Origin: Pelagomonas calceolata
Taxonomy: Eukaryota > Sar > Pelagophyceae > Pelagomonadales > Pelagomonadaceae
Assembly (NCBI GenBank): GCA_918797485.1
Contig: CAKKNE010000001.1
Coordinates: forward strand, 5,518,001 to 5,582,000
DNA length: 64,000 nucleotides
Direction: 5' to 3'
Part shown: piece after piece, positions 47,183 through 57,247 of the stretch
Numbering within the stretch: the stretch's first letter is position 1
Layout: the number at the start of each line of letters is the position of its first letter
The notes under the pieces: model-generated
The model's database searches: none
Seen by the model: only the letters and a program-made list of their open reading frames with translations
Told to the model about the DNA's origin: nothing
Made by a program: the position numbers and the translations under genes

Positions 47183-48217
47183 TCACTCGAACTCCAAATC
47201 CCGCAGCTCGTCGCGCCGCCAGCAGAGCCGCCCCTTCATGCCGCCCAGATCCAACGCGTCGAGCGCGGCCATCTCATCAGATGAAAGAGAAAAGTCGACC
47301 GCAATATTGGAAGCGATACGTGATTTGGACGACGACTTCGGGATCACGGCCCAGCCCTTCTGGAGGGCCCACCTGAGTAGAACGCACGCTGATGTAGAAG
47401 AGTGCGCCTTGGCCGCTTTGAGAACCGCCGGGTGGTCCAACAGAGCCGGCTGCTTCAACGCCTTCCAGTGGCCGTCCTTCGTGTCCTGGCCGCCCAACGA
47501 AGCGTAGGCTTGCAAGAGTATGCCTTCCTTCTCACACAACGCAACAACGCCCTTCTGTTGGAGGTACGGGTGCAACTCCGTCTGGTGGACCGAAGGCCGC
47601 ACTCTCAGCTGGTCCCAGTCCAGCAGCTTTCTTAGATGAGACTCGGAGAAGTTCGACACGCCGATCGCCTTACATTTACCTGCTAAATAGGCGTCCTCCA
47701 TGGCCCTCCAACTCTCAAGTCGCAGGGCAGCGATGTCCTCGTGCCCCTTCTTGTAGTAGCACTGGATGCCCTCCTTGGCGATCCTTTCCTTCGAGCGGCC
47801 CATGGCCGAGTAGCCGGGCCCCGGCCAGTGCATCAGTAGGAGGTCGACCTTGGAGCGGCCCAGTCTTTTGAGGGATTGATCTAAACATTTTTTTGTTTCA
47901 GCATAACCGTGAAATCCGCGCCACTGCTTCGTGATGACGAAGGTGGATTTGTCCTTGGATAGGGCTTTTCCTACTGCCGGTTCCGTCTTCCCGCCCCCAT
48001 AAACATGTGCGGTATCAATAAGTTTGTAGCCCACGTCCACGGCCTTGCGGACGCAGCCTCCGACCTGATCCTCCTTCAGCTTGTAGGTGCCATACCCCAG
48101 CACGGGCATGCGTAGGCCATTGTTGAGTTCGGCGGTCCAGGCCGTCGGCGGGCCATTCGTGAGGTCGGCCTTCTGAAAAGTGCTCGAGGTCTTGGCCTTC
48201 TTCTTGGTCTCGGCCAT
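47183..48217 (-). CDS. Aldo-keto reductase
   Basis: 344 residues, a complete (beta/alpha)8 AKR. The catalytic tetrad is visible: D68 and Y73 (LIDTAHVYGG), K97 (VITKQW), H130 (LLLMHWPGP). GVSNFSESHLRKLL, SVHQTELHPYLQQ and the NADP-binding VIPKSSSKSRIASN follow in order. It reduces carbonyl substrates with NADPH in the cytosol. The C-terminal loop that sets substrate choice does not identify one. No targeting leader. Confidence 0.92.
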   Translation of the reverse strand: MAETKKKAKTSSTFQKADLTNGPPTAWTAELNNGLRMPVLGYGTYKLKEDQVGGCVRKAVDVGYKLIDTAHVYGGGKTEPAVGKALSKDKSTFVITKQWRGFHGYAETKKCLDQSLKRLGRSKVDLLLMHWPGPGYSAMGRSKERIAKEGIQCYYKKGHEDIAALRLESWRAMEDAYLAGKCKAIGVSNFSESHLRKLLDWDQLRVRPSVHQTELHPYLQQKGVVALCEKEGILLQAYASLGGQDTKDGHWKALKQPALLDHPAVLKAAKAHSSTSACVLLRWALQKGWAVIPKSSSKSRIASNIAVDFSLSSDEMAALDALDLGGMKGRLCWRRDELRDLEFE

Positions 48218-48351
48218 TTTGGGCGCGCGACGACTGGCGTTTTCGCTGCTGTGGCTTCGTATGGGTCAAATACACTGCAGGGAGCAGTACAGCGGTCTGT
48301 GATTGCCTGCAGCGAGCTGTGTTGCTGGCTAAAGTTTGGCGCGCGCCGCGG

Positions 48352-48375
48352 GCTAGCGGTCTGTAACACACTAGC
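48352..48375 (-). promoter_or_regulatory. GCTAG inverted-repeat promoter element, copy 13
   Basis: GCTAGCGGTCTG then TAACACACTAGC, in the 324-bp divergent gap: 135 bp from the aldo-keto reductase, 167 bp from the PUB-UBX-RING gene. Confidence 0.6.
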
Positions 48376-48541
48376 AAGCCGCTGCGTTTTCAGCTGAATC
48401 AGCGCAAAAAAGCAACAAGCGATCGGCCCGTGCCACATTCGTGGACAGACTGACCCCTCTGAGGCCGCTGCCGGAGAAGAGCCCGTTTCAATCGGTTCCC
48501 GAGACGCACAGACCACAGAGCATTGTGACCACAGCACAACC

Positions 48542-49735
48542 ATGTCGTCCGCGGAGGCCACCCTCTGCGCACAGCTCCCACGCGACGCCCAGAAGACGCT
48601 CTATTCGATCCTGAGCAGGGTTGCTCTGCCAAGCGAGGCCGACGAGAAGTACCGCACCCTCAAGCTCGACAACGCGGCGCTCCAGCAGCGCCTCCTGAGA
48701 CACGATGGCGCCTTGGAGTTGCTGGCCTTGTGCCGCTTCGAGCTGCGCGGCCGCACGCTCGTGCTGCCGGCCGACGCCTCAGCGGACGCGATTCACCGGG
48801 CGCTCGACGCCATCACCGCAGCGGCGGCGCCGGCAGCAAGCGTACCGCCAGCGGCGCCACCAGCCGCGCCAGTGGCGACCGCGTTGACATCGCCGCCGCC
48901 GCCCCGCCGGGAGGGCGCAACGGCTGGCGCGAGCCCAGAGGAAATACAAGCGCGGGCAGAAAAACGCCGCCGCGCCGCCGAGGCGGACGCGGCGGCTCGA
49001 GCGCTCGAGCGGCGCCGCTGGGCTGCGGATTCTGCCGCGCGGCGCGACCGCCAAGCTCCCGCCGCGACTCCCACGCGAGCCGCCCCCACGCCACCGCCAC
49101 CGCCGACAAGCGACCAGCGGCGCTTCCGCGTCCGCCTCCCTGCGGCCGCCGGCGCGCCGGCCCGAGCCGTCGCCGTCGCCGTGGCACATGACGCGACGCT
49201 CGACGCGCTGCGAGAGGCGATCGCGGCGGCGGGCGTGGAGGGCGCCTTCGCGCTCGTGCGGTCGCTGCCGCACCGCGTCTTCGATGCGGAGCTCCCTGGC
49301 GCGCAGTCGCTCGCGACACTAGGGCTGGACGACGGCCTTACATTGGTAGCCATGCCGGCGGACGCGCGCGGCCGCGTCGTCCGCGGATCCGTCCTCGCGG
49401 CGCTGGGCAGCGCGCAAGGGGACGCTGCTGATGTGGATGACATGGACTACGAGGAACTCCTTGAACTCCAAGAGCGCATCGGCACGGCGACTGATGAGCG
49501 GGCGGCGGCGGCGGCGGCGCTCGAGAGTACGACGACCTTCGAGGTCTCCGAGGCCGACGTGGAGGCGCGGCGGGCGGCGGGCGGCGACGCGGCGCGCTGT
49601 GTGGTGTGCATGGAGGACATCGCCGTCGGAGATGTTCTAAGGCGCATGGCCAAGTGCCCGCACGCGTGCCACGCGCCGTGCTTGGAGCGGTGGCTGGCGA
49701 CGAACCCGAAGTGTCCCGTCTGCGGCACGGTCTGA
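48542..49735 (+). CDS. PUB–UBX–RING-H2 protein, putative p97/CDC48-linked E3 ubiquitin ligase
   Basis: 397 residues. Residues about 10–85 match a PUB domain (LYSILSRVALPSEADEKYRT, LKLDNAALQQRLLRHDGALE, RFELRGRTLVLPADASAD), which binds the C-terminal tail of p97/CDC48. An Ala/Arg-rich coiled coil covers about 125–185. Residues about 193–275 resemble a UBX ubiquitin-like domain (FRVRLPAAAG, ALVRSLPHRVFD at the FPR loop, SLATLGLDDGLTLVAMP). Residues about 352–395 form a RING-H2 finger (CVVCMED, CPHACHAPCLERWL, CPVC). Inferred role: ubiquitin ligase recruited to CDC48. The PUB and UBX calls are by pattern and need profile confirmation. Confidence 0.72.
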   Translation: MSSAEATLCAQLPRDAQKTLYSILSRVALPSEADEKYRTLKLDNAALQQRLLRHDGALELLALCRFELRGRTLVLPADASADAIHRALDAITAAAAPAASVPPAAPPAAPVATALTSPPPPRREGATAGASPEEIQARAEKRRRAAEADAAARALERRRWAADSAARRDRQAPAATPTRAAPTPPPPPTSDQRRFRVRLPAAAGAPARAVAVAVAHDATLDALREAIAAAGVEGAFALVRSLPHRVFDAELPGAQSLATLGLDDGLTLVAMPADARGRVVRGSVLAALGSAQGDAADVDDMDYEELLELQERIGTATDERAAAAAALESTTTFEVSEADVEARRAAGGDAARCVVCMEDIAVGDVLRRMAKCPHACHAPCLERWLATNPKCPVCGTV

Positions 49736-49849
49736 ATGCGCGTCGCGGCGACGGCGTGTACTGTCTAAGAATCTTGTGTTCACAGTAATACTATCGTTAT
49801 CACAGATAGGCCTCCGTGTGTCGCTTCACGAGCGGCGCAGGGAGTGCGA

Positions 49850-51457
49850 CTAGACCATCGAGTCCGGCACGACGACCTCGAGCGCGGACTGCGGCGTCTC
49901 GTCGGGCGCGAGCGGGTCCTCGCTCGCGCCGGGCGTGTACGAGAGGCGGCGCACGGAGACGTCGCCGACGCGCTCCGTCGAGTCGCGGCCCCGCGCGCGC
50001 GGCGCCGTCGCCCAATTTGGTTCCTGCTGAGGAAGGGGTTCCGAGTCGCGCCGAGTTCCCAGTCGGCTCGGAGGCGGCACGGGGCTCGCCCAGGCCGGTT
50101 CGGCGCGCGCCTCCAGATCAGCCTGGGGGGTCGGCATTGGTGCCATGGCGTAGGGATCGGCCTCGCCGCGCCGCACGGACAGCATGGCATCGCGGTCGTG
50201 GCGTCTTCTAATTGTCGACAGCGAGCCACCGCGCGCGAGTCCGCGCAAATTGGTCAATCCCGTCTCCGAGATCTTGTTCGTGTCGGGTCGCACGCAGCGC
50301 GGGTACTGCGGGTCCTTGTAGGCTTGCGACCGTTTGTAGGAACAGCAGGACTTGCGACAGAGTAAATAATCAGCTAAAGAACCGCCCTGGTACCACTGCG
50401 CCCGATGGATGGGATACAATACCAGAAACAGAGGCGTGAACTTCACGAACCAGAACCAAAAGTTGATGACCTCCGAGTAGAAAATCAACAGAGCCGCGTG
50501 GTGGCGTTGGGGCGTGTTTTTTTCTCGCTCGCCGAGGTACGGGGCGCCTTCCAAATGCGAAGCGAGTAGAAATATCGCCGTGAAGACCACGGCGAAATGT
50601 ATGACCAGTAACCACATGATACCCCGGTCGCCGCGCAGCTTCCACCTTTTGACCCTTTGGGCTCTTCTTGCGAGTTTGCGATCGTCTATTTTATGTATTG
50701 TTTGACTAGGCTTGCCGACGCCGTTCCAGAGGCCTGTGGGGGCGTCGCCCTCACACGCTGCTGCTATTAGGGGACCATACAAGCAGGGGCAGATGACGAT
50801 CTGTCTGATCAAGACAGCGTATAGAGTAGTGACGATGTTCTTCACGAGATAAAACATCGCGCCGCGCTCGTCTCCACTACGACCACCACCAAACAACACA
50901 CTAATCTTGCCCCGATGGTACTCCATGAACGCCGTCCACACAAAATTGAACGCTACCGAACAAAAGAAGACGACGAAGCGCTCCTTGGCCGTGAAGGGAC
51001 ATAACGGGTGGACCTTGAATACTGATACTAGAGGATGGAATAGGTACGTGAACTCGCGAGCATTGGATAGGATACCACCATCCGTGTTCGGCAGGCCATA
51101 GGTGCAGGGGATGGGCATGCCTCTCATGAGTAATCTCACGGTCTCCCTATCACCGTTGTCGTGGAGGTAGAAGCGGTCCAGCGTTCGTTCTCTGAAATCT
51201 CGTGGAGAGCGGGGATACTCGTGCGGCTCCGCCTCCGCTCTCGGTGTTTCCAACGACACATCTTCCAGATCATTCGACGTAGGTTGAGGGCTCGTCGACT
51301 CCTTGGACCGCGCGCTGGAGTCGTCCGTCTCGGCGAACGTGATGCGCCGGCGCGGCGTCTCTAATGATCTACGTGACCGCGGCGACGAGTGGCCTCTTCG
51401 TAATGTTGTTAAAGGGTTGTCCGTTGTTGTGGCGACGGTCGTCGATGAGGTGTCCAT
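49850..51457 (-). CDS. Multi-pass membrane protein of unknown function
   Basis: 535 residues. The first 135 residues are disordered Ser/Thr/Arg-rich. Hydrophobic helices: RFVVFFCSVAFNFVWTAFME (about 160–178), FYLVKNIVTTLYAVLIRQIV (about 203–222), GIMWLLVIHFAVVFTAIFLL (about 283–302), ALLIFYSEVINFWFWFVKF and TPLFLVLYPIH (about 325–355). A Cys-rich loop (CPCLYGPLIAAAC) and CRKSCCSYKRSQ follow. The last 130 residues are disordered and Pro-rich. It resembles uncharacterised algal membrane proteins; no transporter or channel signature is visible. Confidence 0.65.
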   Translation of the reverse strand: MDTSSTTVATTTDNPLTTLRRGHSSPRSRRSLETPRRRITFAETDDSSARSKESTSPQPTSNDLEDVSLETPRAEAEPHEYPRSPRDFRERTLDRFYLHDNGDRETVRLLMRGMPIPCTYGLPNTDGGILSNAREFTYLFHPLVSVFKVHPLCPFTAKERFVVFFCSVAFNFVWTAFMEYHRGKISVLFGGGRSGDERGAMFYLVKNIVTTLYAVLIRQIVICPCLYGPLIAAACEGDAPTGLWNGVGKPSQTIHKIDDRKLARRAQRVKRWKLRGDRGIMWLLVIHFAVVFTAIFLLASHLEGAPYLGEREKNTPQRHHAALLIFYSEVINFWFWFVKFTPLFLVLYPIHRAQWYQGGSLADYLLCRKSCCSYKRSQAYKDPQYPRCVRPDTNKISETGLTNLRGLARGGSLSTIRRRHDRDAMLSVRRGEADPYAMAPMPTPQADLEARAEPAWASPVPPPSRLGTRRDSEPLPQQEPNWATAPRARGRDSTERVGDVSVRRLSYTPGASEDPLAPDETPQSALEVVVPDSMV

Positions 51458-51939
51458 CGTTTTGCAGCGCTGCGGCCACCGCTGCGCTTTTTGGTCCTAG
51501 CCTGGATTACTTGGCCGCTGGGTCTTCTCTGCCAGCCAGCGCTCGCGGTGGGCTGCGCGGCGCTGCGAACGTGTCCGAGCGCTGTGCAATCGCTTGATTG
51601 CGCAGCAATAGCGGCTGTCTAGCTCGCTTGGCCAAATTTGGCTTGGCTTGCTAGTGTCTTACCGGTCGCTAGCCCGACAAGGCAACAACTTGTGTGCGCG
51701 TTCTCCCATCCCTCGTGAGGCCGGCAAGACGGGTGGATGCTTCTTTGCTGGCCCTCGCTGCCGCTTGCTCATTTCGCCTGGCACCAATCTGAGTTAAGCC
51801 GTGGAAGACTCTACGCGAGGGCCTGCGCAGACTCACAGAGGCGCGCACGGCTCTCTCCTCGACGTGCCAAACAACGCTAGCGAAAGCGCTGCGCCGCGCG
51901 CCGCCTCAAACCCCCAAAGTGCTGGCTGCACCTGCCACC
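51458..51939. other. Divergent promoter gap, membrane protein / NDUFV1
   Basis: It holds one GCTAG element (51650–51673); nothing else recognised. Confidence 0.4.
51650..51673 (+). promoter_or_regulatory. GCTAG inverted-repeat promoter element, copy 14
   Basis: GCTAGTGTCTTACCGG then TCGCTAGC; 193 bp from the membrane-protein start and 267 bp from NDUFV1. Confidence 0.6.
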
Positions 51940-53514
51940 ATGGCTCTCTCCGCGCGGCGCCTCGCGCGCCTCGCCCGCGCCGCGGCCCGAGGAAACAAAA
52001 CGGCTCCCGCCGCAAGCCGCTGCTTCTCCGCCGAACCGAAAAAGGAAGAACCCGTGGAAAAGACGTCGTGGGGCGGCCTCGCGGACCAGGACCGCATCTT
52101 CACGAATTTGTACGGCGAGCAGGACTGGCGCTTGGTCGACGCTTTGAAGAGAGGCGACTGGCACAGAACAAAAGACATCCTGTGGATGGGGCCCGACTGG
52201 ATCGTCCAGGAGATGAAGGATAGTGGCTTACGAGGCCGCGGCGGCGCGGGCTTCCCCTCCGGCCTGAAGTGGTCCTTCATGCCCAAGAACAGCGATGGCC
52301 GGCCCCAGTTCCTCGTGATCAACGCCGACGAGAGCGAGCCGGGCACGTGCAAAGATCGCGAGATTATGCGCAAGGACCCCCATAAGCTCGTCGAGGGGTG
52401 CTTGATTGCGGGCTACGCCATGCGGGCTCGCGCCGCTTACATCTACATTCGCGGGGAGTATTTTAATGAAGCGATGGTCATGGACGAGGCGATCCACGAG
52501 GCGTATGCTGCTGGATACTTGGGCAAGAACGCGTGCGATAGCGGGTATGATTTCGACATTTATCTGCATCGTGGTGCTGGTGCTTATATCTGCGGCGAGG
52601 AGACGGCTCTTATTGAATCTTTAGAGGGTAAACAAGGCAAGCCTCGGCTCAAGCCGCCGTTTCCCGCGAACGTCGGCGTGTTTGGGTGTCCCACCACCGT
52701 AACAAACGTCGAGACCATCGCCGTGGCTCCCACGATTTTGCGAAGGGGCGCGTCCTGGTTCGCGTCGTTCGGAAGGCCCAACAACCGGGGCACGAAGCTC
52801 TTCGCGATTTCGGGCCACGTGAACAATCCCATAGTGGTGGAAGAGGAGATGTCCATTCCCTTCCGGGAGCTCATCGACAAGCACTGCGGCGGCGTTAGGG
52901 GTGGCTGGGACCAATTGCAAGCCGTGATTCCCGGCGGGAGTTCGGTGCCCGTCTTACCGATCGACGAGTGCGAAGAGGCGCTCATGGACTTTGACGACCT
53001 GAAGGCGCGCGGGAGTGGGCTGGGCACGGCCGCCGTGACGGTCATGGACAAGTCCGTGGACATGATCGCGGCGATTCGTAGACTGTCTCATTTTTATAGA
53101 CACGAGTCGTGCGGCCAGTGCACGCCGTGTCGCGAGGGCACGGGGTGGTTGGAGACTTTATTGGAACGCATGGAGGTCGGCGACGCGGACGTGAGGGAAA
53201 TCGGCATGCTCGACGAAGTCTCGCGCCAGATCGAGGGCCACACGATTTGTGCATTGGGCGACGCGGCGGCCTGGCCCGTCCAAGGTTTAATTAGACGCTT
53301 CCAGCCCGTGATTGAGGAGCGCATCGCGAACCCGCAGGGTTTTGATTTTGAGGCGCACTTCCAGCACGCGTGGTCCGGCGAGGCCTTCGCCAACGCCGAC
53401 TGGACGAAGGAGTTCGGCGGCGGCAAGGACGTGCTCGTGGACCCGGGGCTCACGGAGGGGCCGCTCGCGGACAAGCCCATCATCCGGCCGGCGGAGCCAA
53501 TGCACCTGCACTGA
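51940..53514 (+). CDS. NDUFV1: NADH:ubiquinone oxidoreductase 51-kDa flavoprotein subunit
   Basis: 524 residues from ATG 51940 ([18 protein letters not shown], a mitochondrial presequence); the frame runs back to 51919 only via GTG. FMN/NADH sites: [52 protein letters not shown]. Tetranuclear cluster N3 ligands: [12 protein letters not shown] plus the distal Cys in [16 protein letters not shown]. It is the entry point of electrons from NADH into complex I in the matrix arm. Length and order are standard. Confidence 0.97.
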   Translation: MALSARRLARLARAAARGNKTAPAASRCFSAEPKKEEPVEKTSWGGLADQDRIFTNLYGEQDWRLVDALKRGDWHRTKDILWMGPDWIVQEMKDSGLRGRGGAGFPSGLKWSFMPKNSDGRPQFLVINADESEPGTCKDREIMRKDPHKLVEGCLIAGYAMRARAAYIYIRGEYFNEAMVMDEAIHEAYAAGYLGKNACDSGYDFDIYLHRGAGAYICGEETALIESLEGKQGKPRLKPPFPANVGVFGCPTTVTNVETIAVAPTILRRGASWFASFGRPNNRGTKLFAISGHVNNPIVVEEEMSIPFRELIDKHCGGVRGGWDQLQAVIPGGSSVPVLPIDECEEALMDFDDLKARGSGLGTAAVTVMDKSVDMIAAIRRLSHFYRHESCGQCTPCREGTGWLETLLERMEVGDADVREIGMLDEVSRQIEGHTICALGDAAAWPVQGLIRRFQPVIEERIANPQGFDFEAHFQHAWSGEAFANADWTKEFGGGKDVLVDPGLTEGPLADKPIIRPAEPMHLH

Positions 53515-53712
53515 TTTATATATATCCTCTCCTCCTGGGTAAGTGTTTGCCTATAGCTAGCGTGCGGGGTTCAGCTTTTGTTCAAAAAAGCTCTGCGGCG
53601 CAGCGGCGGCGTGCGCGCGGCTGATTGCTGCCCGCGCCCGAGAATTACTGCCGTTCCGTGCAAAACTGCTCAAATACACCTCGCGGGCAGCCTCTGCTTG
53701 GCCACGGGCATC

Positions 53713-56700
53713 ATGGCTGATTCAGATGATGAAAGCTCTGTGGCTTCAGAGGACTGGCACCACGAATTTGACGACTATCACAGCCAGGCGGCCGCAGACA
53801 TCTACAAGATGATCTATAAGTCGTGGCCGAAGCGCGGTCACTCCTGGAACCGTGATAGACACGTTCAGTTCTACGCCGCCGTGAGTTCCATGCTCCGACA
53901 CCTGCCGGACCAGACCACAAGTCAGCTGGACTTCCTCGACGGATTGGCCGAGAAAATTAATGCCCACCGCGCCTACCTGAGGCAGCAGCTGTCGCCGCGG
54001 CCGCGGCGCCGCGGGACATCTGCTTGGGGCCGTGTGGGCCCGGTGACAGACCCGCTGCGACGCATCCTGCGGGAGTACTGCTTCGCGGACGCGCGCGCGT
54101 CCGCGCGCGCAACCTGCCGCGCCTGGCGAGAGACTGCACCGTCGTCGTATGTTTCGTTGCTCTTGGCGGTGGCCCCGCTGTCTGGCGAGCCCGGCGGCAT
54201 CCTGGTCAGAGCCCTGGACGAGTTGGAGGACGTTTCCATGAAACAGCTATCACATTTGGTATTGGTGGCGCAACCAATTGCGTCGCAGTACGCAAAAACC
54301 ACGGGCGACATTCGCATCGCCGCGGCGGCGTTCCGCCTGCTGCGTCTTTGTCCGTTGGCGACCGGCGTAGCGGAGGCAGCGGTTCGGATATTTTCAGAGG
54401 AGTGGCGTTGGTCAGACCCGGCGGACAATGAACTACTAGACTGGGACGTTTTGTTTGGGGAGCGGGACGTCCAGCGCTGCGTCGCGTACTCGGCGGGGAT
54501 GATCCTGAGGGAAAACCCGACGCTGGTCATGGAGCACTTCTCCGAGCTCGCAGAAGCCTCGAGAGTCGAGAACTACTATGACCGCAACAAGTCCGTCGGC
54601 GCGAGCGTCGAAAGCATCTTCTTGCACACGATGCCCACGGCGCGCGTGAACGACGCGACGGCGGCGACGTGGATACCGCGCGCGTCGGACACGGACCTGC
54701 CCGGGATGGCGCGCATGTTCGCCTGGCGCGTGCTGCGGTGGATGCCCTTGGCCGAGCAGCTGCTCGCGCTGCCTGCCATCGTCGCAGATGTCGGGACGGA
54801 TCAAGCGGCAGCCAGCGAGGCCGTCGAGATTTTCCTGGCCGTTGGTGGGGCGGCGGAGCCGTACGCCAGTCAGATCGTGCCCGCGATGGCTGCTAGCATA
54901 GAATCGGACCTCACCGGTCGGGAGCGCTACGTGAAGTTGCTGGGCCGGCTCGGCGCCTGGCAGGGGCCGGAAGCGCTAGATATCTCCTCGCTCATCGACC
55001 TCGCCGACGAAAAGGTGGAGGCGTCGTGGAAGACGCGCGCCGTCGCGGAGCGCGTCCTGGAAGATGTCGCGCGTGGAACGTCGGCACACAAGGCTATGTA
55101 TCTGTTGAATGAACTGCTCGGGAATCGGATACCTCACCGTATCGTGTCGAACTGCAATACCTTGATCGAGCTCGCATGCTCGCGCCTCGAGCCGGAACAT
55201 GTTTCCGCGTGCGTGACGGCCGCGGTCGGATGGGCGTTAGGTAACGGTTATGCGGACCGCGCAAATTGGATATCGCGGCGGAATCTCGACGTCATCAAGG
55301 CCTTGGTGCATGGCGAAGAAAGCGGCCTGCCTTCGGCCATAAAGCAGGCCTTCACGAACGGGCTCGATAGCTTCGTCGAGAGGTTCGCGGCCGTTTCGCT
55401 GCGCTGGGGCTTGGCGACGGAACCGACGCTGCTCATCTACAATTCGCTCCTGTCGCATCTGTCGCTAGATCACGTGCGCCGCGCGACCGAACTGGTGCTC
55501 AACGCTTACCGGGAAAACCCACGTACCACCGACGATCCCTTCGCGCCTGCAGACGTATCGGAGTTCGAGCCCTTTGCGGCCTACGGTGGGCGCCGGCCGG
55601 GCATGGTCTTTAGGCGGGGCGACCGCGGCCAGGGCTACTACCGGGACAGCCCCCGCAACGAAGCCTCGGACGCGCTCATGACCAACATTCTCGCTGCGTG
55701 GGTCGAGGGCAGGCGCTACGGCATGTCCCCCTTACCGAACAGCGCAGCCCGGGGCGACGTCTCTGCCGTGGTTATTTGTGCCTGCATGGAGGACCTCCGG
55801 GCTCGCGGACCCACGCCGTTGCTGGGGACCGTCTTCTACGCGTACGCAAGCTCGGCCGTCTTCTACGCGTACGCGCGCTCGGGTCTTGCCGCCACTTTTG
55901 TGGCCGGACGCACCGTCGCTGATCCGATCGGGTTCGCCAACAGCCTGCTTCCGTTCGTGAGGGAGCCGCTCCCGGCACGGCTCGTCGCGCCCCCGCTGTC
56001 GGCTCTGCGCACAATGGACGTCAGCGTGCCCAACGCTGCCGCCAAAATCACAGAGCAGCGCGCTCGCGATGCGCCAGTGACGCGCCGGTCGAACGAGGCT
56101 CGACGGAAGTTCCGAATGGATATAATTCGTGCCTATGGCCGGTGCTGCGCCGCCTCGGACGTCGCTGAACTCGCGAGTCTGCTCGACGATCAATCGCTGT
56201 ATCCAATTCCCGATGGCACGTTGGTCTCGATCGGCAGCGTCGCCGCGGTCGCGTTGCTCGAATGCGTGATACTCCGGCCCGGCGCGGGCGCAAACCTGGA
56301 CGCATCGGCGAGCGCGCGGTTTCTGCGGGCACTGCGCGGCCGCCGCCTAGTTCCGTTCGCCGCACTCTCGGCGGAGAAGTACTGGTACGCCCGCTCCGAA
56401 GACGACGTCTGCTTTGACGTCGCGTTGCTCTTCGCACAAGATCTTAATCGGAGCGTGCGGGACGAGGGATATGCCATATTCAAGCGCTCGCAGCGCTCGT
56501 ACCTGTCGCGGCGAACCGTTGAGGCCGTCGGCCTGTTGGCCACGTCGCTGCGCGAGGAGGTGCGGGAGATCGCGTGCCGGATGATCAAGCAATGCTTCAA
56601 GAATCCCTCCAAGTACTTCGGGAGTTGCGAGGAAGCGCGGGACCTCGCGTACAAGCGCATCGAGCCGCTGCTCGGCGACGCGACGTTACCGCCGACGTAT

Positions 56701-57048
56701 CCGACCGAAACCTTGTACGAGTACTTTGGTGACCCTTATCCCAGCTTGGTGTACACGGAACGAGACATGTTTGCCGATGCGATCGCTGTACGTATCGCCG
56801 CCGTCGAGGCCGCGTGCTTTGCCTCCGGCTGGCAACCCACGTGCGTTGCCTCCCGGCGGCGGCGCAATAGATGCCTCAGGGCCGTCGTGGACGTGATGCG
56901 CTACGACCCCGTCGAGGCCGTTCGTGATGCCGCGGCGGATGGGCTGCGGTACACGCACGGCGGATTATGGCTTCGCTATATCAATCCCCGGCAGCCGATG
57001 ATGGACGCGTTCGTCGTGGTGAAGCGGAAGCGTCGCCGCCGTGTGTAA
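53713..57048 (+). CDS. Large HEAT-like helical repeat protein, unknown
   Basis: 1111 residues from ATG 53713 (MADSDDESSVASEDW); upstream in-frame codons lack ATG. After residue about 100 an F-box-like helix pair is possible (LRRILREYCFADARASARAT CRAWRE, split here). The rest is a run of amphipathic helices with HEAT/ARM character (AVEIFLAVGGAAEPYASQIV, SLIDLADEKVEASWKTRAVA, LLATSLREEVREIACRMIKQ, AVVDVMRYDPVEAVRDAAAD). It ends in a basic tail (VVKRKRRRRV). An in-frame 27-bp tandem duplication gives VFYAYASSA/VFYAYARSG (bases 55831–55884). No family recognised. Confidence 0.65.
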   Translation: MADSDDESSVASEDWHHEFDDYHSQAAADIYKMIYKSWPKRGHSWNRDRHVQFYAAVSSMLRHLPDQTTSQLDFLDGLAEKINAHRAYLRQQLSPRPRRRGTSAWGRVGPVTDPLRRILREYCFADARASARATCRAWRETAPSSYVSLLLAVAPLSGEPGGILVRALDELEDVSMKQLSHLVLVAQPIASQYAKTTGDIRIAAAAFRLLRLCPLATGVAEAAVRIFSEEWRWSDPADNELLDWDVLFGERDVQRCVAYSAGMILRENPTLVMEHFSELAEASRVENYYDRNKSVGASVESIFLHTMPTARVNDATAATWIPRASDTDLPGMARMFAWRVLRWMPLAEQLLALPAIVADVGTDQAAASEAVEIFLAVGGAAEPYASQIVPAMAASIESDLTGRERYVKLLGRLGAWQGPEALDISSLIDLADEKVEASWKTRAVAERVLEDVARGTSAHKAMYLLNELLGNRIPHRIVSNCNTLIELACSRLEPEHVSACVTAAVGWALGNGYADRANWISRRNLDVIKALVHGEESGLPSAIKQAFTNGLDSFVERFAAVSLRWGLATEPTLLIYNSLLSHLSLDHVRRATELVLNAYRENPRTTDDPFAPADVSEFEPFAAYGGRRPGMVFRRGDRGQGYYRDSPRNEASDALMTNILAAWVEGRRYGMSPLPNSAARGDVSAVVICACMEDLRARGPTPLLGTVFYAYASSAVFYAYARSGLAATFVAGRTVADPIGFANSLLPFVREPLPARLVAPPLSALRTMDVSVPNAAAKITEQRARDAPVTRRSNEARRKFRMDIIRAYGRCCAASDVAELASLLDDQSLYPIPDGTLVSIGSVAAVALLECVILRPGAGANLDASASARFLRALRGRRLVPFAALSAEKYWYARSEDDVCFDVALLFAQDLNRSVRDEGYAIFKRSQRSYLSRRTVEAVGLLATSLREEVREIACRMIKQCFKNPSKYFGSCEEARDLAYKRIEPLLGDATLPPTYPTETLYEYFGDPYPSLVYTERDMFADAIAVRIAAVEAACFASGWQPTCVASRRRRNRCLRAVVDVMRYDPVEAVRDAAADGLRYTHGGLWLRYINPRQPMMDAFVVVKRKRRRRV
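55831..55884 (+). repeat. In-frame 27-bp tandem duplication
   Basis: Copies 55831–55857 and 55858–55884 differ at two or three bases and encode two 9-residue units, VFYAYASSA and VFYAYARSG, in the HEAT-like protein. Likely recent slippage. Confidence 0.85.
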
Positions 57049-57061
57049 GTCCGCTCTGTGA

Positions 57062-57083
57062 GCTAGCGTTGCAGGGCACTAGC
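57062..57083 (-). promoter_or_regulatory. GCTAG inverted-repeat promoter element, copy 15
   Basis: GCTAGCGTTGCA then GGGCACTAGC; the ends are intact but the centre is diverged. 165 bp upstream of the methylthioribose kinase. Confidence 0.5.
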
Positions 57084-57247
57084 ATTTTACAGCAAGTGAG
57101 GCTTTCACTGCGCGTGCTTCCACAGAAGAAGTGCTCTGCTCAATCGGACAGGCACACACAAGTCTAAAATTGCAGCTCGTCCGCACCACGTGCAAAGACC
57201 TGTCGTAGACAGAAACCTTTGCAATCACTCACAGCCACACAAAGCCC

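Noticed and set aside
48779-49443. Several minus-strand frames of 160–216 codons under the PUB-UBX-RING gene
   Set aside because: Ala/Arg-rich antisense shadows of a GC-rich coding region.
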